DNA of 64,000 nucleotides. Source: CAWBOV01 sp963790525. Lineage in GTDB: Bacteria > Actinomycetota > Actinomycetes > Mycobacteriales > Jatrophihabitantaceae. The notes under the pieces were generated by a model. The model searched no databases and was not told where the DNA came from. It was given only the letters and a program-made list of their open reading frames with translations. This document shows, piece after piece, positions 52,467 to 61,011 of this stretch. Position numbers and translations under genes: made by a program. Location: NCBI GenBank assembly GCA_963790525.1, contig CAWBOV010000005.1, positions 334,941 to 398,940 on the forward strand. Reading direction: 5' to 3'. Within the stretch, counting starts at the first letter, position 1. Every line of letters begins with the position of its first letter.

Positions 52467-53144
52467 ATGCCGACGAGTGCCGCACGGGTCATGGTGGTCG
52501 AGGACGAGCCGCTGCTGCGCGAGGCGATCGCCGGCGCGCTCGCCGACGCCGACTTCACCGTCGCCGCATTCGGGGACGGCTCCGCCTTCGCCGAGCGCGT
52601 CGCCGCCTTCCGCCCCGACGCCGCCGTCCTCGACGTCATGCTGCCGGACGCCTCCGGGCTCAGCCTGGCCCATCAGCTGCGCAGCCGTTCCGACGCCGCG
52701 ATCGTGTTCGTGACCGCTCGCGACTCGGTTCCGGACCGGCTGGCCGGCTTCGACGCCGGCGCCGACGACTACGTGGTCAAACCCTTCGTCCTGGCCGAGC
52801 TCGTCGCCCGCCTCCGCGCTGTGCTGCGCCGCTCGGGGCGGCTGGTCTCCAGCACGATGCAGATCGGCGACCTGGTGATCGACGAGGAGTCGGGCGACGT
52901 GCTGCGCGCGGACCGGCCGGTGTCGCTGACCGCGACCGAGCTACGCCTGCTGGTGTACCTCGCCCGCAACCGCAACCGCGTGGTGTCCAAGACGCAGATC
53001 CTGACCCAGGTGTGGGGCTACGACGACTACGACCCGAATCTGGTCGAGACCTTCATCTCGACGTTGCGGCGCAAGCTCGACGTGGACGCGGGGCGGATCA
53101 TCCACACCGTGCGCGGGGTCGGCTACCGCCTCGGCTCACGATGA
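52467..53144 (+). CDS. OmpR/PhoB-type response regulator
   Basis: A 225-aa regulator. Receiver: VMVVEDEPLLREAI with acidic pair Glu12/Asp13, phosphoacceptor Asp56 in AVLDVMLPD, Thr in VFVTAR and Lys in DDYVVKPF. C-terminal winged helix: TATELRLLVYLARNRNRVVSKTQILTQVWGY, ETFISTLRRKLD, HTVRGVGYRL. The ATG at 52467 gives the standard length. The stop overlaps the kinase start (ATGA), so the two are made in fixed ratio. Confidence 0.95.
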   Translation: MPTSAARVMVVEDEPLLREAIAGALADADFTVAAFGDGSAFAERVAAFRPDAAVLDVMLPDASGLSLAHQLRSRSDAAIVFVTARDSVPDRLAGFDAGADDYVVKPFVLAELVARLRAVLRRSGRLVSSTMQIGDLVIDEESGDVLRADRPVSLTATELRLLVYLARNRNRVVSKTQILTQVWGYDDYDPNLVETFISTLRRKLDVDAGRIIHTVRGVGYRLGSR

Positions 53145-53230
53145 GGCTGCGGCTCCCGATGAGGCAGCGACTCGCGATGAGGCAGCGGCCCGCGACGAGG
53201 CAGCGGCCCGCGACGAGGCTGCGGCCCGGA
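53141..53230 (+). repeat. 18-bp tandem repeat in the histidine kinase N-terminus
   Basis: Five head-to-tail 18-bp units (ATGAGGCTGCGGCTCCCG-like) encode MRLRLP, MRQRLA, MRQRPA, TRQRPA, TRLRPG. The first three units start with ATG, so length changes would shift the usable start while keeping the frame. Confidence 0.85.
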
Positions 53231-54754
53231 CGGGGTGCGACGGGCCGAGCGGGCGCCCGGGCGCGTGCGGGTGCGCGGGACGGCGAGGACGCGCCGGTCC
53301 GCACCGGTTCGCTGCGCCGGCGGGTGATCGTGTGGGTGGTGAGCCTGCTGCTCGTCGTCCTCGTCGGGCTGGGGCTGGTGGTCAACCTGGTCCTCGGCGA
53401 CCGCCTCCGCTCGGATCTGCGCCAGCGGGTCGCGGACCGGGCGCGGCTGGCCCAGGCGCTGGTCACCCAGGGCCTCACCCCCCAGGTGCTCACCGACCGG
53501 CTCACCGGCCAGGGCATCACCGCGACCTTCACCTCCGGCGGCACCGTCGTCGTCGGCCGCGATCGCCTGCCGCCGGATCGACCACCGGGCGGTGGCCGCC
53601 CACCGCAGCGCCCGGCGGTGGCGTCCGGCGCCCCCGTCTCCGTCGCCCAGAACGGTGACCGGCTGAGTTCGGTGGTCCCGGCCACGGACGGCACCGTCAC
53701 CCTGCAGGCCAGCCTCGCCGACATAGACCGGACGTTGTCGACGTTGCGGGGCATCGAACTGGCCGCGGGCGCGGCGACCCTGCTGCTGACGGCCCTGCTG
53801 CTGATCCGGGTCGTCGGTGCCGCGCTGGCGCCCCTGGACCGGATGACGCTCCTCGCCCGGCGAATCCGCGGCGGGGTCCGCGGGCGGCGGCTGCACCCCA
53901 CGAACTCCGCCACCGATCTGGGGCGGACCGCATCGGCCTTCGATGCGATGCTCGATGCTCTGGAGGACGCGGAGGCGCAGTCGCAGTCGGCCGAGACGCG
54001 GATGCGGCAGTTCCTGGCCGACGCCTCGCACGACCTCCGCACCCCGCTCGCCGGAGTGATCACCACAGCGGAACGGGTGCTCCGCGACGATCCGGCGCGG
54101 GAGGTCCGCGAGGAGCGGCTGGTGAGCCTGATCCGCGAGGCGCAGCGCGCGGCGCGGCTGGTCGACGACCTCCTGCTGATGGCCCGGCTGGACGGCGCCG
54201 CCCAGCAGCCCGTCCGCCATCGGCTGGTCGGGGTGGACGAGGTCGTCGGCGCCGCCGTGGGGCGGACCGAAGCTCTGAGCGGCGCCCTGCGCGTCCGCGC
54301 CGACCTCGATCCGTCCCATCCGGTGGTACTGGCCGACCCCGACGCCCTGGACCGGATGGTGGCGAACCTGCTCGACAACGCCCGTGCCGCGAGCGGCCGT
54401 GGCGGGCAGGTCACCGCCCGCGTCCACCGCAGCGGCGAACGCGTCCTCGTCGACGTCAGCGACACCGGTCCCGGCATCGCGCCGGCCGACCGTGAGCGGA
54501 TCTTCGACCGGTTCGTGCGCCTGGATCCCGCCCGCTCCGGCGGCTCGGGGGGTTCGGGCGGCTCGGGGGGTTCGGGACTCGGGCTGCCCATCGCCCGGGC
54601 GCTGGCCCGCTCCCACGGCGGGGACCTGACCTACGTCGACGAGGGGCCGGGTGCGACGTTCCGCCTGACGCTCCCGCTCGCCGGGACCGTGAACGACAGC
54701 GGCTCCGCCACTGCGGTGAACCCGTCCCTCGAGGAGATCGGGTCACTGCTGTGA
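53141..54754 (+). CDS. Sensor histidine kinase
   Basis: A 537-aa membrane kinase. After an N-terminal Arg-rich tandem repeat (residues 1-30), TM1 is at about 62-84, an extracellular sensor at about 85-205, TM2 at about 207-228, then HAMP, HisKA (ADASHDLRTPLAG, His about 296), and HATPase: NLLDNARA (N box), DTGPGIAPADRERIFDRF (G1) and a G2 box GSGLGLPIARAL. A stretch of four GGS/GSG repeats precedes G2 (about 466-479), longer than in most homologues. The first ATG overlaps the regulator stop; further in-frame ATGs at 53159 and 53177 in the repeat are alternatives. Confidence 0.93.
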   Translation: MRLRLPMRQRLAMRQRPATRQRPATRLRPGRGATGRAGARARAGARDGEDAPVRTGSLRRRVIVWVVSLLLVVLVGLGLVVNLVLGDRLRSDLRQRVADRARLAQALVTQGLTPQVLTDRLTGQGITATFTSGGTVVVGRDRLPPDRPPGGGRPPQRPAVASGAPVSVAQNGDRLSSVVPATDGTVTLQASLADIDRTLSTLRGIELAAGAATLLLTALLLIRVVGAALAPLDRMTLLARRIRGGVRGRRLHPTNSATDLGRTASAFDAMLDALEDAEAQSQSAETRMRQFLADASHDLRTPLAGVITTAERVLRDDPAREVREERLVSLIREAQRAARLVDDLLLMARLDGAAQQPVRHRLVGVDEVVGAAVGRTEALSGALRVRADLDPSHPVVLADPDALDRMVANLLDNARAASGRGGQVTARVHRSGERVLVDVSDTGPGIAPADRERIFDRFVRLDPARSGGSGGSGGSGGSGLGLPIARALARSHGGDLTYVDEGPGATFRLTLPLAGTVNDSGSATAVNPSLEEIGSLL

Positions 54755-54776
54755 CGGAGCCGGCCGGAGGTACGGG

Positions 54777-56495
54777 CTAGAGCGCGACCTCCGCGGCCTT
54801 CGCGGCTGCCTGCTCGTGTTCGGCCCGCGCCGCCTGCGCACCGGACTGGGTCCGCAGCGGAACCTCCTTGAGGAACCAGCTGCAGACGAAGCCGATCGCG
54901 ATGACGATCGCCGCGAAGAGGAACACCGTGTCCATGGCCTGGGAGAAGCCGATGTGGAACGGGTAGGCGATCGCCTTGTTCAGGCCGTGGAGGAACGACG
55001 TGTCGTTGATGTCGATGCCACCGCCGGACTTCAGGGAGGCGAGGAACTTCGAGTTCGCCGGGTCGCCGGTCACGGCGCTGTTCTTCAGCGCCGCCGAGAA
55101 CGCGGGGTCGTTGCCCGCGAACGCCGACTGGTAAGCCGCTCCCACCTTGGTGGTGACGCTCGAGAACAGGATCGACAGGAACACCGCGGTACCCAGGGTG
55201 CCGCCGACCTGGCGGAAGAAGGTCGACGAGGAGGTCGCGACACCGATGTCGGAGGCGGGAACCGAGTTCTGCATCGACAGGATCACCGTCTGCATGCACA
55301 GCCCCAGCCCGGCGCCGAACAGCAGCATGTACGGGTCGACGACGATCAGCGACGAGTTCGCGGTGACCGAGTGCAGCAGCAGCATCGCCACGACCATGGT
55401 CGCCGTGCCGATGATCGGGAAGATCCGGTACTTGCCGGTGCGGGAGGTGATCTGGCCGGCGACGACCGAGGCGGCCATGATGCCGAGCACGAGCGGCAGC
55501 ATCAGCAGGCCGGACTGGGTGGGCGAGGCGCCTTTGACCAGCTGCAGGTAGAGCGGCAGCGTCGCGATACCGCCGAACATCCCGATACCGAGGATGAAGG
55601 ACAGGATCGAGCCGACGGTGAACGAGCCGTTGCTGAACAGCCGGAACGGGATCAGGGCGGAGTCGCCCATCCGGGTCTCGATCGCACAGAATGCGGCCAG
55701 ACCGGCGACCCCGACGAGGTAGCAGGCCAGCGCGCCGGCGGAGGCCCAGCCCCATTCGCGGCCCTGCTCGGCCACGATCAGCAGGGGCACGAGCCCGACG
55801 ACCAGCGCCGCGGCACCCCACCAGTCGATGCGCTGGACCTTCGGGATGTGGTTCAGGTGCAGCACGCGGTAGACGACGAACAGGGCGATGATGCCCAGCG
55901 GGACGTTGATCCAGAAGATCCAGCGCCACCCGGCGAGGCCGAGGATGCTCGACTGCCCGGCCAGGAAGCCACCGACGACCGGCCCGAGCACGCTCGAGGT
56001 GCCGAAGACGGCCATGAAGTAGCCCTGGTACTTGGCCCGCTCGCGCGGGGCGATGATGTCGGCCACGATCGACAGCGCCAGGGAGAACAGGCCGCCGGCG
56101 CCGAGGCCCTGGAAGGCGCGGAAGGCGGCGAGCATGTACATCGACGTCGACAGCCCGCAGAGCGCGGAGCCGATGACGAAGATCGTGATCGCGAGCATGA
56201 AGAACGGCTTGCGTCCGTAGATGTCGGACAGCTTGCCGTAGAGCGGCGTCGCGATGGTCGAGGTGATCAGGAACGCGGTGGTGACCCAGGCCTGGACCGA
56301 CAGCCCGTTCAGGTCGTCACCGATCGTGCGGATGGCGGTCGAGACGACCGTCTGGTCGAGCGCTGCGAGGAACATCCCCATCAGCAGACCCGACAGGATC
56401 GTCATGATCTGGCGATGCGTGTAACCGCCGTCGGCTGCCTGATCCGCGGCTGACGTGGTCGACACCGCGGGCGCGGCGTCGGACGTGGTGGACAT
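54777..56495 (-). CDS. MFS drug efflux transporter, DHA2 (EmrB/QacA-type)
   Basis: A 572-aa protein with 14 predicted membrane helices. Signatures: MTILSGLLMGMFLAALDQTVVSTAIRTIGDD (helix 1, motif D1), ATPLYGKLSDIYGRKPFFM (motif A), and FRAFQGLGAGGLFSLALSIVADIIAPRER (motif C region). A long extracellular loop occurs before the last helix (about residues 460-525). It starts directly after the MarR stop at 56496, so it is the second gene of a marR-MFS operon. Substrate unknown. Confidence 0.92.
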   Translation of the reverse strand: MSTTSDAAPAVSTTSAADQAADGGYTHRQIMTILSGLLMGMFLAALDQTVVSTAIRTIGDDLNGLSVQAWVTTAFLITSTIATPLYGKLSDIYGRKPFFMLAITIFVIGSALCGLSTSMYMLAAFRAFQGLGAGGLFSLALSIVADIIAPRERAKYQGYFMAVFGTSSVLGPVVGGFLAGQSSILGLAGWRWIFWINVPLGIIALFVVYRVLHLNHIPKVQRIDWWGAAALVVGLVPLLIVAEQGREWGWASAGALACYLVGVAGLAAFCAIETRMGDSALIPFRLFSNGSFTVGSILSFILGIGMFGGIATLPLYLQLVKGASPTQSGLLMLPLVLGIMAASVVAGQITSRTGKYRIFPIIGTATMVVAMLLLHSVTANSSLIVVDPYMLLFGAGLGLCMQTVILSMQNSVPASDIGVATSSSTFFRQVGGTLGTAVFLSILFSSVTTKVGAAYQSAFAGNDPAFSAALKNSAVTGDPANSKFLASLKSGGGIDINDTSFLHGLNKAIAYPFHIGFSQAMDTVFLFAAIVIAIGFVCSWFLKEVPLRTQSGAQAARAEHEQAAAKAAEVAL

Positions 56496-57119
56496 CTACT
56501 GCTCCTCTCGAGTCGCCGGCACGGGGGTTCCCGTGATCTCGGCGAAGATGTGCTGCTTGTAGGAATCGAAGTCCTGGGTGAAGCGGTCGAGCAGGTCGGC
56601 GAACCGGCGGCGGTCCGCGTCGGACCAGCCGGCGAGCATCTGCCCGTAGTGGACGTCGCGGCGCTCGATCATCCGCTCGTACCGCTCGGTGCCCTGGGCG
56701 GTGGCCACCAGCAGACTGGCCCGGCCGTCCTCGGGGTCGGCGCGGCGCTCGATCAGGCCGGCCTTCACCAGCCCGGACACCTGGCGGCTGACGGTGGACG
56801 GGTCGGCCTGGATGGACTCGGCCAGCGCGCCGGCCCGGATCGGGCCGTGGCTGACCACGCTGAACAGGACGGCGTTGGACACCCACTCGAGATCGTTGGC
56901 GCGGGCACCCTGCAGGCTGGCCTTGAAGCGGTTGAGCACGTGCATGCACTCGACGATCCGCGCCGCGACGGCGTGGGCCGAGGACAGGTCGGCGGCTGCT
57001 GGGGACTCTGCCGGCAGCTCGGTCGGCGTGCCGGGTGAGGTGTGGGGCGCGGTCCGGGGTGAGGTGTGTGGTGACGTGTGCGGCGGCGGTGCGCCCGGCG
57101 GAACGGTGGAGACGGACAT
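56496..57119 (-). CDS. MarR family transcriptional regulator
   Basis: A 207-aa regulator. After a Pro/Thr/Ser/His-rich N-terminus (about 45 residues; CTCCGC-type repeats encoding HTSPHTSPRTAPHTSP) comes the winged helix: VLFSVVSHGPIRAGALAESIQADPSTVSRQVSGLVKAGLIERRADPEDGRASLLVAT, a clear MarR recognition and wing. The start could be further in, because the family does not usually have the low-complexity extension, but the ATG at 57119 is the only well-placed one. Expected ligand: a substrate of the transporter. Confidence 0.88.
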   Translation of the reverse strand: MSVSTVPPGAPPPHTSPHTSPRTAPHTSPGTPTELPAESPAAADLSSAHAVAARIVECMHVLNRFKASLQGARANDLEWVSNAVLFSVVSHGPIRAGALAESIQADPSTVSRQVSGLVKAGLIERRADPEDGRASLLVATAQGTERYERMIERRDVHYGQMLAGWSDADRRRFADLLDRFTQDFDSYKQHIFAEITGTPVPATREEQ

Positions 57120-57165
57120 GAGCAGGAACCGGCTTTCGGACGAGGTACATGCACCCTACAACTAG

Positions 57166-57182
57166 TTGCATGACGCATGCAA
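57166..57182. promoter_or_regulatory. Palindromic operator for the second marR-MFS operon
   Basis: TTGCAT-GACGC-ATGCAA (57166-57182) is a perfect 6-bp inverted repeat 47 nt upstream of the MarR start. On the minus strand TTGCAT may also act as a -35 box for a TAGGGT -10 box 18 nt away. Binding by the adjacent MarR is the likely meaning. Confidence 0.55.
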
Positions 57183-57247
57183 ATCGTTTCCCTGGCTACC
57201 GATGTGGGTGGCCGGCGCCCGTCCGTGCCACCTCGGCTCGCGCTCCG

Positions 57248-58887
57248 TCAGTGTGGGATGCGCAACTCGGCGAGAGCCGCCTCACGGATCTTGTACTTCT
57301 GGATCTTCCCCGTCACCGTCATCGGGAAGGCGTCGACGAACTGCACGTACCGGGGCACCTTGAAGTGCGCCAGCCGCGCCCGGCAGAACTCCCGCAGCGC
57401 GTCGGCGTCGGCGTCGGCACCCGGGCGGAGCCGGACGGCCGCCAGCAGCTCCTCGCCGTAACGCTCGTCGGGGACGCCCACCACCTGCACGTCCTCCACG
57501 TCCGGGTGGGTGTAGAGGTACTCCTCGATCTCGCGGGGGTACACGTTCTCGCCGCCACGGATCACCATGTCCTTGATCCGTCCGACGATCGAGAGGTAGC
57601 CGGCCACGTCCATCTCGGCCAGGTCGCCGGTGTGCATCCATCCGGCGGCGTCGAGCACCTCGGCCGTCTTCTCCGGCTCGTCCCAGTACCCGCGCATCAC
57701 CGAGTACCCCCGGGTGCAGAGCTCTCCGGGCGTCCCGGTGGGCACGATCCGGCCGGTCACGGGATCGACGACCTTGACCTCGAGGTGCGGGTGGACGCTG
57801 CCGACGGTCGCGACCCGCACGTCCAGGCCGTCGTCGGCTCGGGTCTGGGTGGACACCGGGCTCGTCTCGGTCATGCCGTAGGCGATCGTCACCTCGGCCA
57901 TGTGCATCTCCGCCATGACCCGCTTCATGACCTCCGCGGGGCATGGCGACCCCGCCATGATCCCGGTGCGCAGCGTCGAGAGGTCCGCGTCGGCGAACCC
58001 GGGCGCCGCGAGCTCGGCGATGAACATCGTCGGGACGCCGTAGAGGCTCGTGCATTGTTCCTCGGCGCAGGCCCGCAGCGTGGCCTCCGGCTCGAAGCTC
58101 GGGGCCGGGATCACCACGCACGCGCCGTGGGTCAGCGCCGCCAGGTTGCCCATCACCATCCCGAAGCAGTGGTAGAACGGCACCGGCACGCAGATCCGGT
58201 CGACCTCGGAGTAGCCGCACAACTCCCCGACGAAGTAGCCGTTGTTGGCGATGTTGTGATGGGTCAGCGTGGCGCCCTTGGGGAAGCCCGTCGTGCCGGA
58301 CGTGTACTGGATGTTGATCGGGTCGTCGAAGGTGAGCTCCGCCTCCCGCGCGAGCAGCTGCTCGGGTGGCACGCTCTCGCCGCCGACGACCAGCTCGTCC
58401 CAGGTCGGGTCGCCGATGTAGACCACGTCCCGCAGGGCCGGGCACTGACCGGCCACGCCTCCACCAGGGACCGGTAGTCGCTGCTCTTGTGGGCCAGCGC
58501 CGAGACCAGCAGGCTCACGCCGGACTGGTTGAGCACGAAACCCAGTTCATGCTCGCGATAGGCGGGGTTGATCGTCACGAGGATCGCGCCGATCCGGGCG
58601 GTCGCGTACTGGACGAGCATCCACTCCAGGTAGTTGGGCGCCCAGATGCCGACCCGGTCCCCGCGTTCGATGTTCCGCGCGAGCAGCCCGCGGGCCAGCG
58701 CGTCGACGGCGGCGTCGAGTTCGGCGTAGGTGAGGCGCCGCCCGCGGGCGCACTCGACGACCGCCTCGCGGGCACCGTGGTCGGCCGTGGCGCGGCGCAG
58801 CAGGGCGGAGATCGTCTCGCCCAGCAGAGGGGCGGAGGACGTACCGCTGGCGTAGGACGGGCGCGGCCGGGACGTGATCGACGTCAT
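57248..58887 (-). CDS. AMP-dependent acyl-CoA synthetase (one frame break)
   Basis: About 546 residues. ATG at 58887. Motifs in order: RLTYAELDAAVDALARGL and VGIWAPNYLEWMLVQYA; then, after one missing base near 58450 (GAGGCGTGG where GAGGCCGTGG is expected), YTSGTTGFPKGATLTHHNI (phosphate-binding loop), AYGMTETSPV, WMHTGDLAEMD, GRIKDMVIRGGENVYPREIEE and TGKIQKYKIRE with the catalytic lysine. Activates a fatty or other carboxylic acid as acyl-AMP and transfers it to CoA. Chain length cannot be told. All catalytic motifs survive the break, so it is likely intact in reality. Confidence 0.88.
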
Positions 58888-58960
58888 AGGGCGAGCCTAG
58901 TTCGCCGGACGGGCCGGGGCCGGACGGGCCGGGGGCGGACGTGACAGGTCCGGACGTGCA

Positions 58961-59013
58961 CCGAGGGGCGAAGCAGTACCGAGATCCGATCTCGGCACAG
59001 CTTCGCCCCTCGG
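58961..59013 (-). terminator. Long hairpin downstream of bldC
   Basis: Outer arms 58961-58974 and 59000-59013 are perfectly complementary (14 bp, CCGAGGGGCGAAGC). Inside them a second hairpin (58979-58986 / 58988-58995, CCGAGATC) is also perfect. It starts 6 nt after the bldC stop. There is no T tract, as usual for actinobacterial terminators. Confidence 0.75.
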
Positions 59014-59019
59014 GACGTA

Positions 59020-59283
59020 TCAGTGGGTGCTCACGGCTCCACGGAGCGTGAGCGGGCGAAGCGGACGGGTCAGCCGTCCAGCGTCTCGGTGGTGTTGCCC
59101 GGCGAGCAGCGAACGCACTTCGGACTCGCGGTAGCGGCGGTGCCCGCCGAGCGTGCGGATCGAGGCCAGCTTGCCGGCCTTGGCCCACCGCGTGACCGTC
59201 TTGGGGTCGACGCGGAACAGCGTCGCCACCTCCGACGGCGTCAGGAGCGGCTCGGTCTCTGGCCGTGTGACAGTTGCCATCAT
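59020..59283 (-). CDS. bldC: BldC, MerR-type developmental regulator
   Basis: An 87-aa one-domain DNA-binding protein. The core PLLTPSEVATLFRVDPKTVTRWAKAGKLASIRTLGGHRRYRESEVRSLL is nearly the consensus of actinobacterial BldC, which binds direct repeats cooperatively and delays sporulation genes in Streptomyces. It is slightly longer than typical (68 aa) because of a C-terminal tail (RDAGRLTRPLRPLTL). Two ATGs begin the gene; GGGGGC precedes them. Neighbours DUF3073, purM and purF match the Streptomyces order. Confidence 0.95.
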   Translation of the reverse strand: MMATVTRPETEPLLTPSEVATLFRVDPKTVTRWAKAGKLASIRTLGGHRRYRESEVRSLLAGQHHRDAGRLTRPLRPLTLRGAVSTH

Positions 59284-59611
59284 CGTGTGCGCCCCCTTCT
59301 AGTCTTACGTCACGCTAGTCCGTTGCGGCGCTGACGTCCGCCAGTATGCACGAGCTTTCCGTGATCCACCGCTCGCAGAAGATTCTAACGGTGACGCAGC
59401 TATCGTGCCATAAGTCATGTTCTGATCCGGTGCGACTGGATCCGTCAAGACCGCCCTACGTGTGGCACTCCGGACGCAGCTGGCGCGTCCGGCGCGGTGC
59501 AGGCCGCGCGGTATCGCTTCGGCACGACGATGACAACTTCCACCGATGCCCGCCCCTGCAGTTCACCGCGCCGGCCGACGGATATGACCATGTGAGCGAG
59601 GGGGTCGAGCC
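59284..59611. other. Divergent intergenic region bldC / DUF3073
   Basis: A 328-nt gene-free region between two divergent genes, with a lower GC content around 59370-59430 than its neighbours. It must hold both promoters, but no box pair stands out enough to be assigned. GAGGGGG at 59598-59604 is the ribosome-binding site of the DUF3073 gene. Confidence 0.5.
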
Positions 59612-59797
59612 ATGGGGCGAGGCCGAGCGAAGGCCAAGCAGCAGAAAGTGGCCCGAGACCTGAAGTACAACACGCCATCCACCGACCTGGACTCGCTCCA
59701 GCGGGAACTCGGGGGACGTCATCTCCGTCCTCGATCACTTCGAGACGAGCGCGACGACGACGACGTCGACGATCGCTGGGCCAGCGGCGCTCGCTGA
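59612..59797 (+). CDS. DUF3073 family protein
   Basis: A 61-aa protein: MGRGRAKAKQQKVARDLKYN is the invariant start of DUF3073, followed by TDLDSLQRELGG and an Asp-rich C-terminus (DDDDVDDRW). A small, highly charged cytoplasmic protein found throughout actinobacteria; role unknown. Start ATG 59612 with GAGGGGG 8 nt upstream. The C-terminal part after GG departs from the family, so a frame slip near 59715 cannot be excluded. It is convergent with purM. Confidence 0.85.
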   Translation: MGRGRAKAKQQKVARDLKYNTPSTDLDSLQRELGGRHLRPRSLRDERDDDDVDDRWASGAR

Positions 59798-59915
59798 GCG
59801 TCGCGCTCCCTGGGCCACCCGGCGGGTCGACTCAGCGAGTCGGTCCTGCGGGTCGGTTGGGCGCTGGCGTCGTGCAGGCCCGTCCCGGATGCCGGTCGCG
59901 TCACCGGCCGCCCCG

Positions 59916-60977
59916 TCAGCGGACGCGTGGTGCCGGTCACCGCGACGGCGCCGTGCCCGGCCGCCGGTGCCGAGACGACGGCGTCGACGCCGCGCTCGGC
60001 AGCGATCGCCAGGGCCTCCTCGGCGCGCGCGGCGGGGACGACCGCGACCATGCCGATGCCCATGTTGAACGTCAGCTCCATCTGCTCCAGCGCGACGTTG
60101 CCGAGTGCGCTGGATCAGTCCGAAGATCGGGCTGCGGGCGTCCAGGTCGACGCGGTCGACGACCGCGTCGACGTGCCGGCGGCAGCACCCGGGCCAGGTT
60201 GCCGGCCAGCCCGCCGCCGGTGACGTGCGCGAACGCGTGCACGCATGCCCGCGCGCGACAGCGCCAGGCAGTCCAGGGCGTAGATCCGGGTCGGCTCGAG
60301 CAGTTCGTCGACCGAGCGTGCGGCCGCCCAGTTCGCCGGCGTCGCGTCCAGGGCCAGGCCGGCCTGCTCGAACAGCACGTGCCGGGCCAGCGAGAAGCCG
60401 TTGGAGTGCAGCCCGGACGAGCGCATCCCGAGCAACACGTCGCCGGCGCGGCACCCGGTCGGCGCCGAGCATCTGCGTCGCGTTCGACGACGCCCGACCG
60501 CGGCACCGCTGACGTCGTAGTCGTCGGGCCCCATGACCCCGGGGTGCTCGGCCGTCTCGCCGCCGACCAGCGCGCAGCCGGCCTGGACGCAGCCCTCGGC
60601 GATGCCGGCGACGATCGCCGCGATCTTCTCCGGCACGACCTTGCCGGTGGCGATGTAGTCGGTCAGGAACAGCGGCTCGGCGCCGACGACGACCAGGTCG
60701 TCGACGACCATCGCGACCATGTCGATGCCGATGGTGTCGTGCCGGTCGGCGGCCTGGGCGATGGCGATCTTGGTGCCCACGCCGTCGGTGGAGGAGGCCA
60801 GCACCGGCTGGCGGTACTTCGACCGTGTCGAGCTGGAACAGACCCGCGAATCCGCCGAGGCCGCCGAGCGACCTCGGGGCGGGTGGTGCGCTTGACCGAG
60901 GACTTCATCAGCTCGACCGCGCGGTCACCGGCGGCGATGTCGACGCCGGCGGCGGCGTAGGTCGCTCCGGTGCTCAC
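59916..60977 (-). CDS. purM: Phosphoribosylformylglycinamidine cyclo-ligase (AIR synthetase; several frame breaks)
   Basis: Converts FGAM to AIR with ATP in purine synthesis. GTG at 60977: TYAAAGVDIAAGDRAVELMK, then LASSTDGVGTKIAIAQ, IGIDMVAMVVDDLVVVGAEPLFLTDYIA, GCALVGGETAEHPG, GMRSSGLHSNGFSL, FAHVTGGGLAGNLARVLP and MELTFNMGIGMVAVV. Breaks lie near 60860, 60830, 60490, 60476, 60450, 60240 and 60110, most of them single-base insertions in G/C runs. Since an AIR synthetase is needed for purine prototrophy, these are taken as sequence errors. The 3' end is uncertain: 59916 if a last shift restores the stop, otherwise near 59719. Confidence 0.85.
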
Positions 60978-61011
60978 GCGGTCACGGTAGCGGGTCGCCG
61001 GAGCGCGCTGA

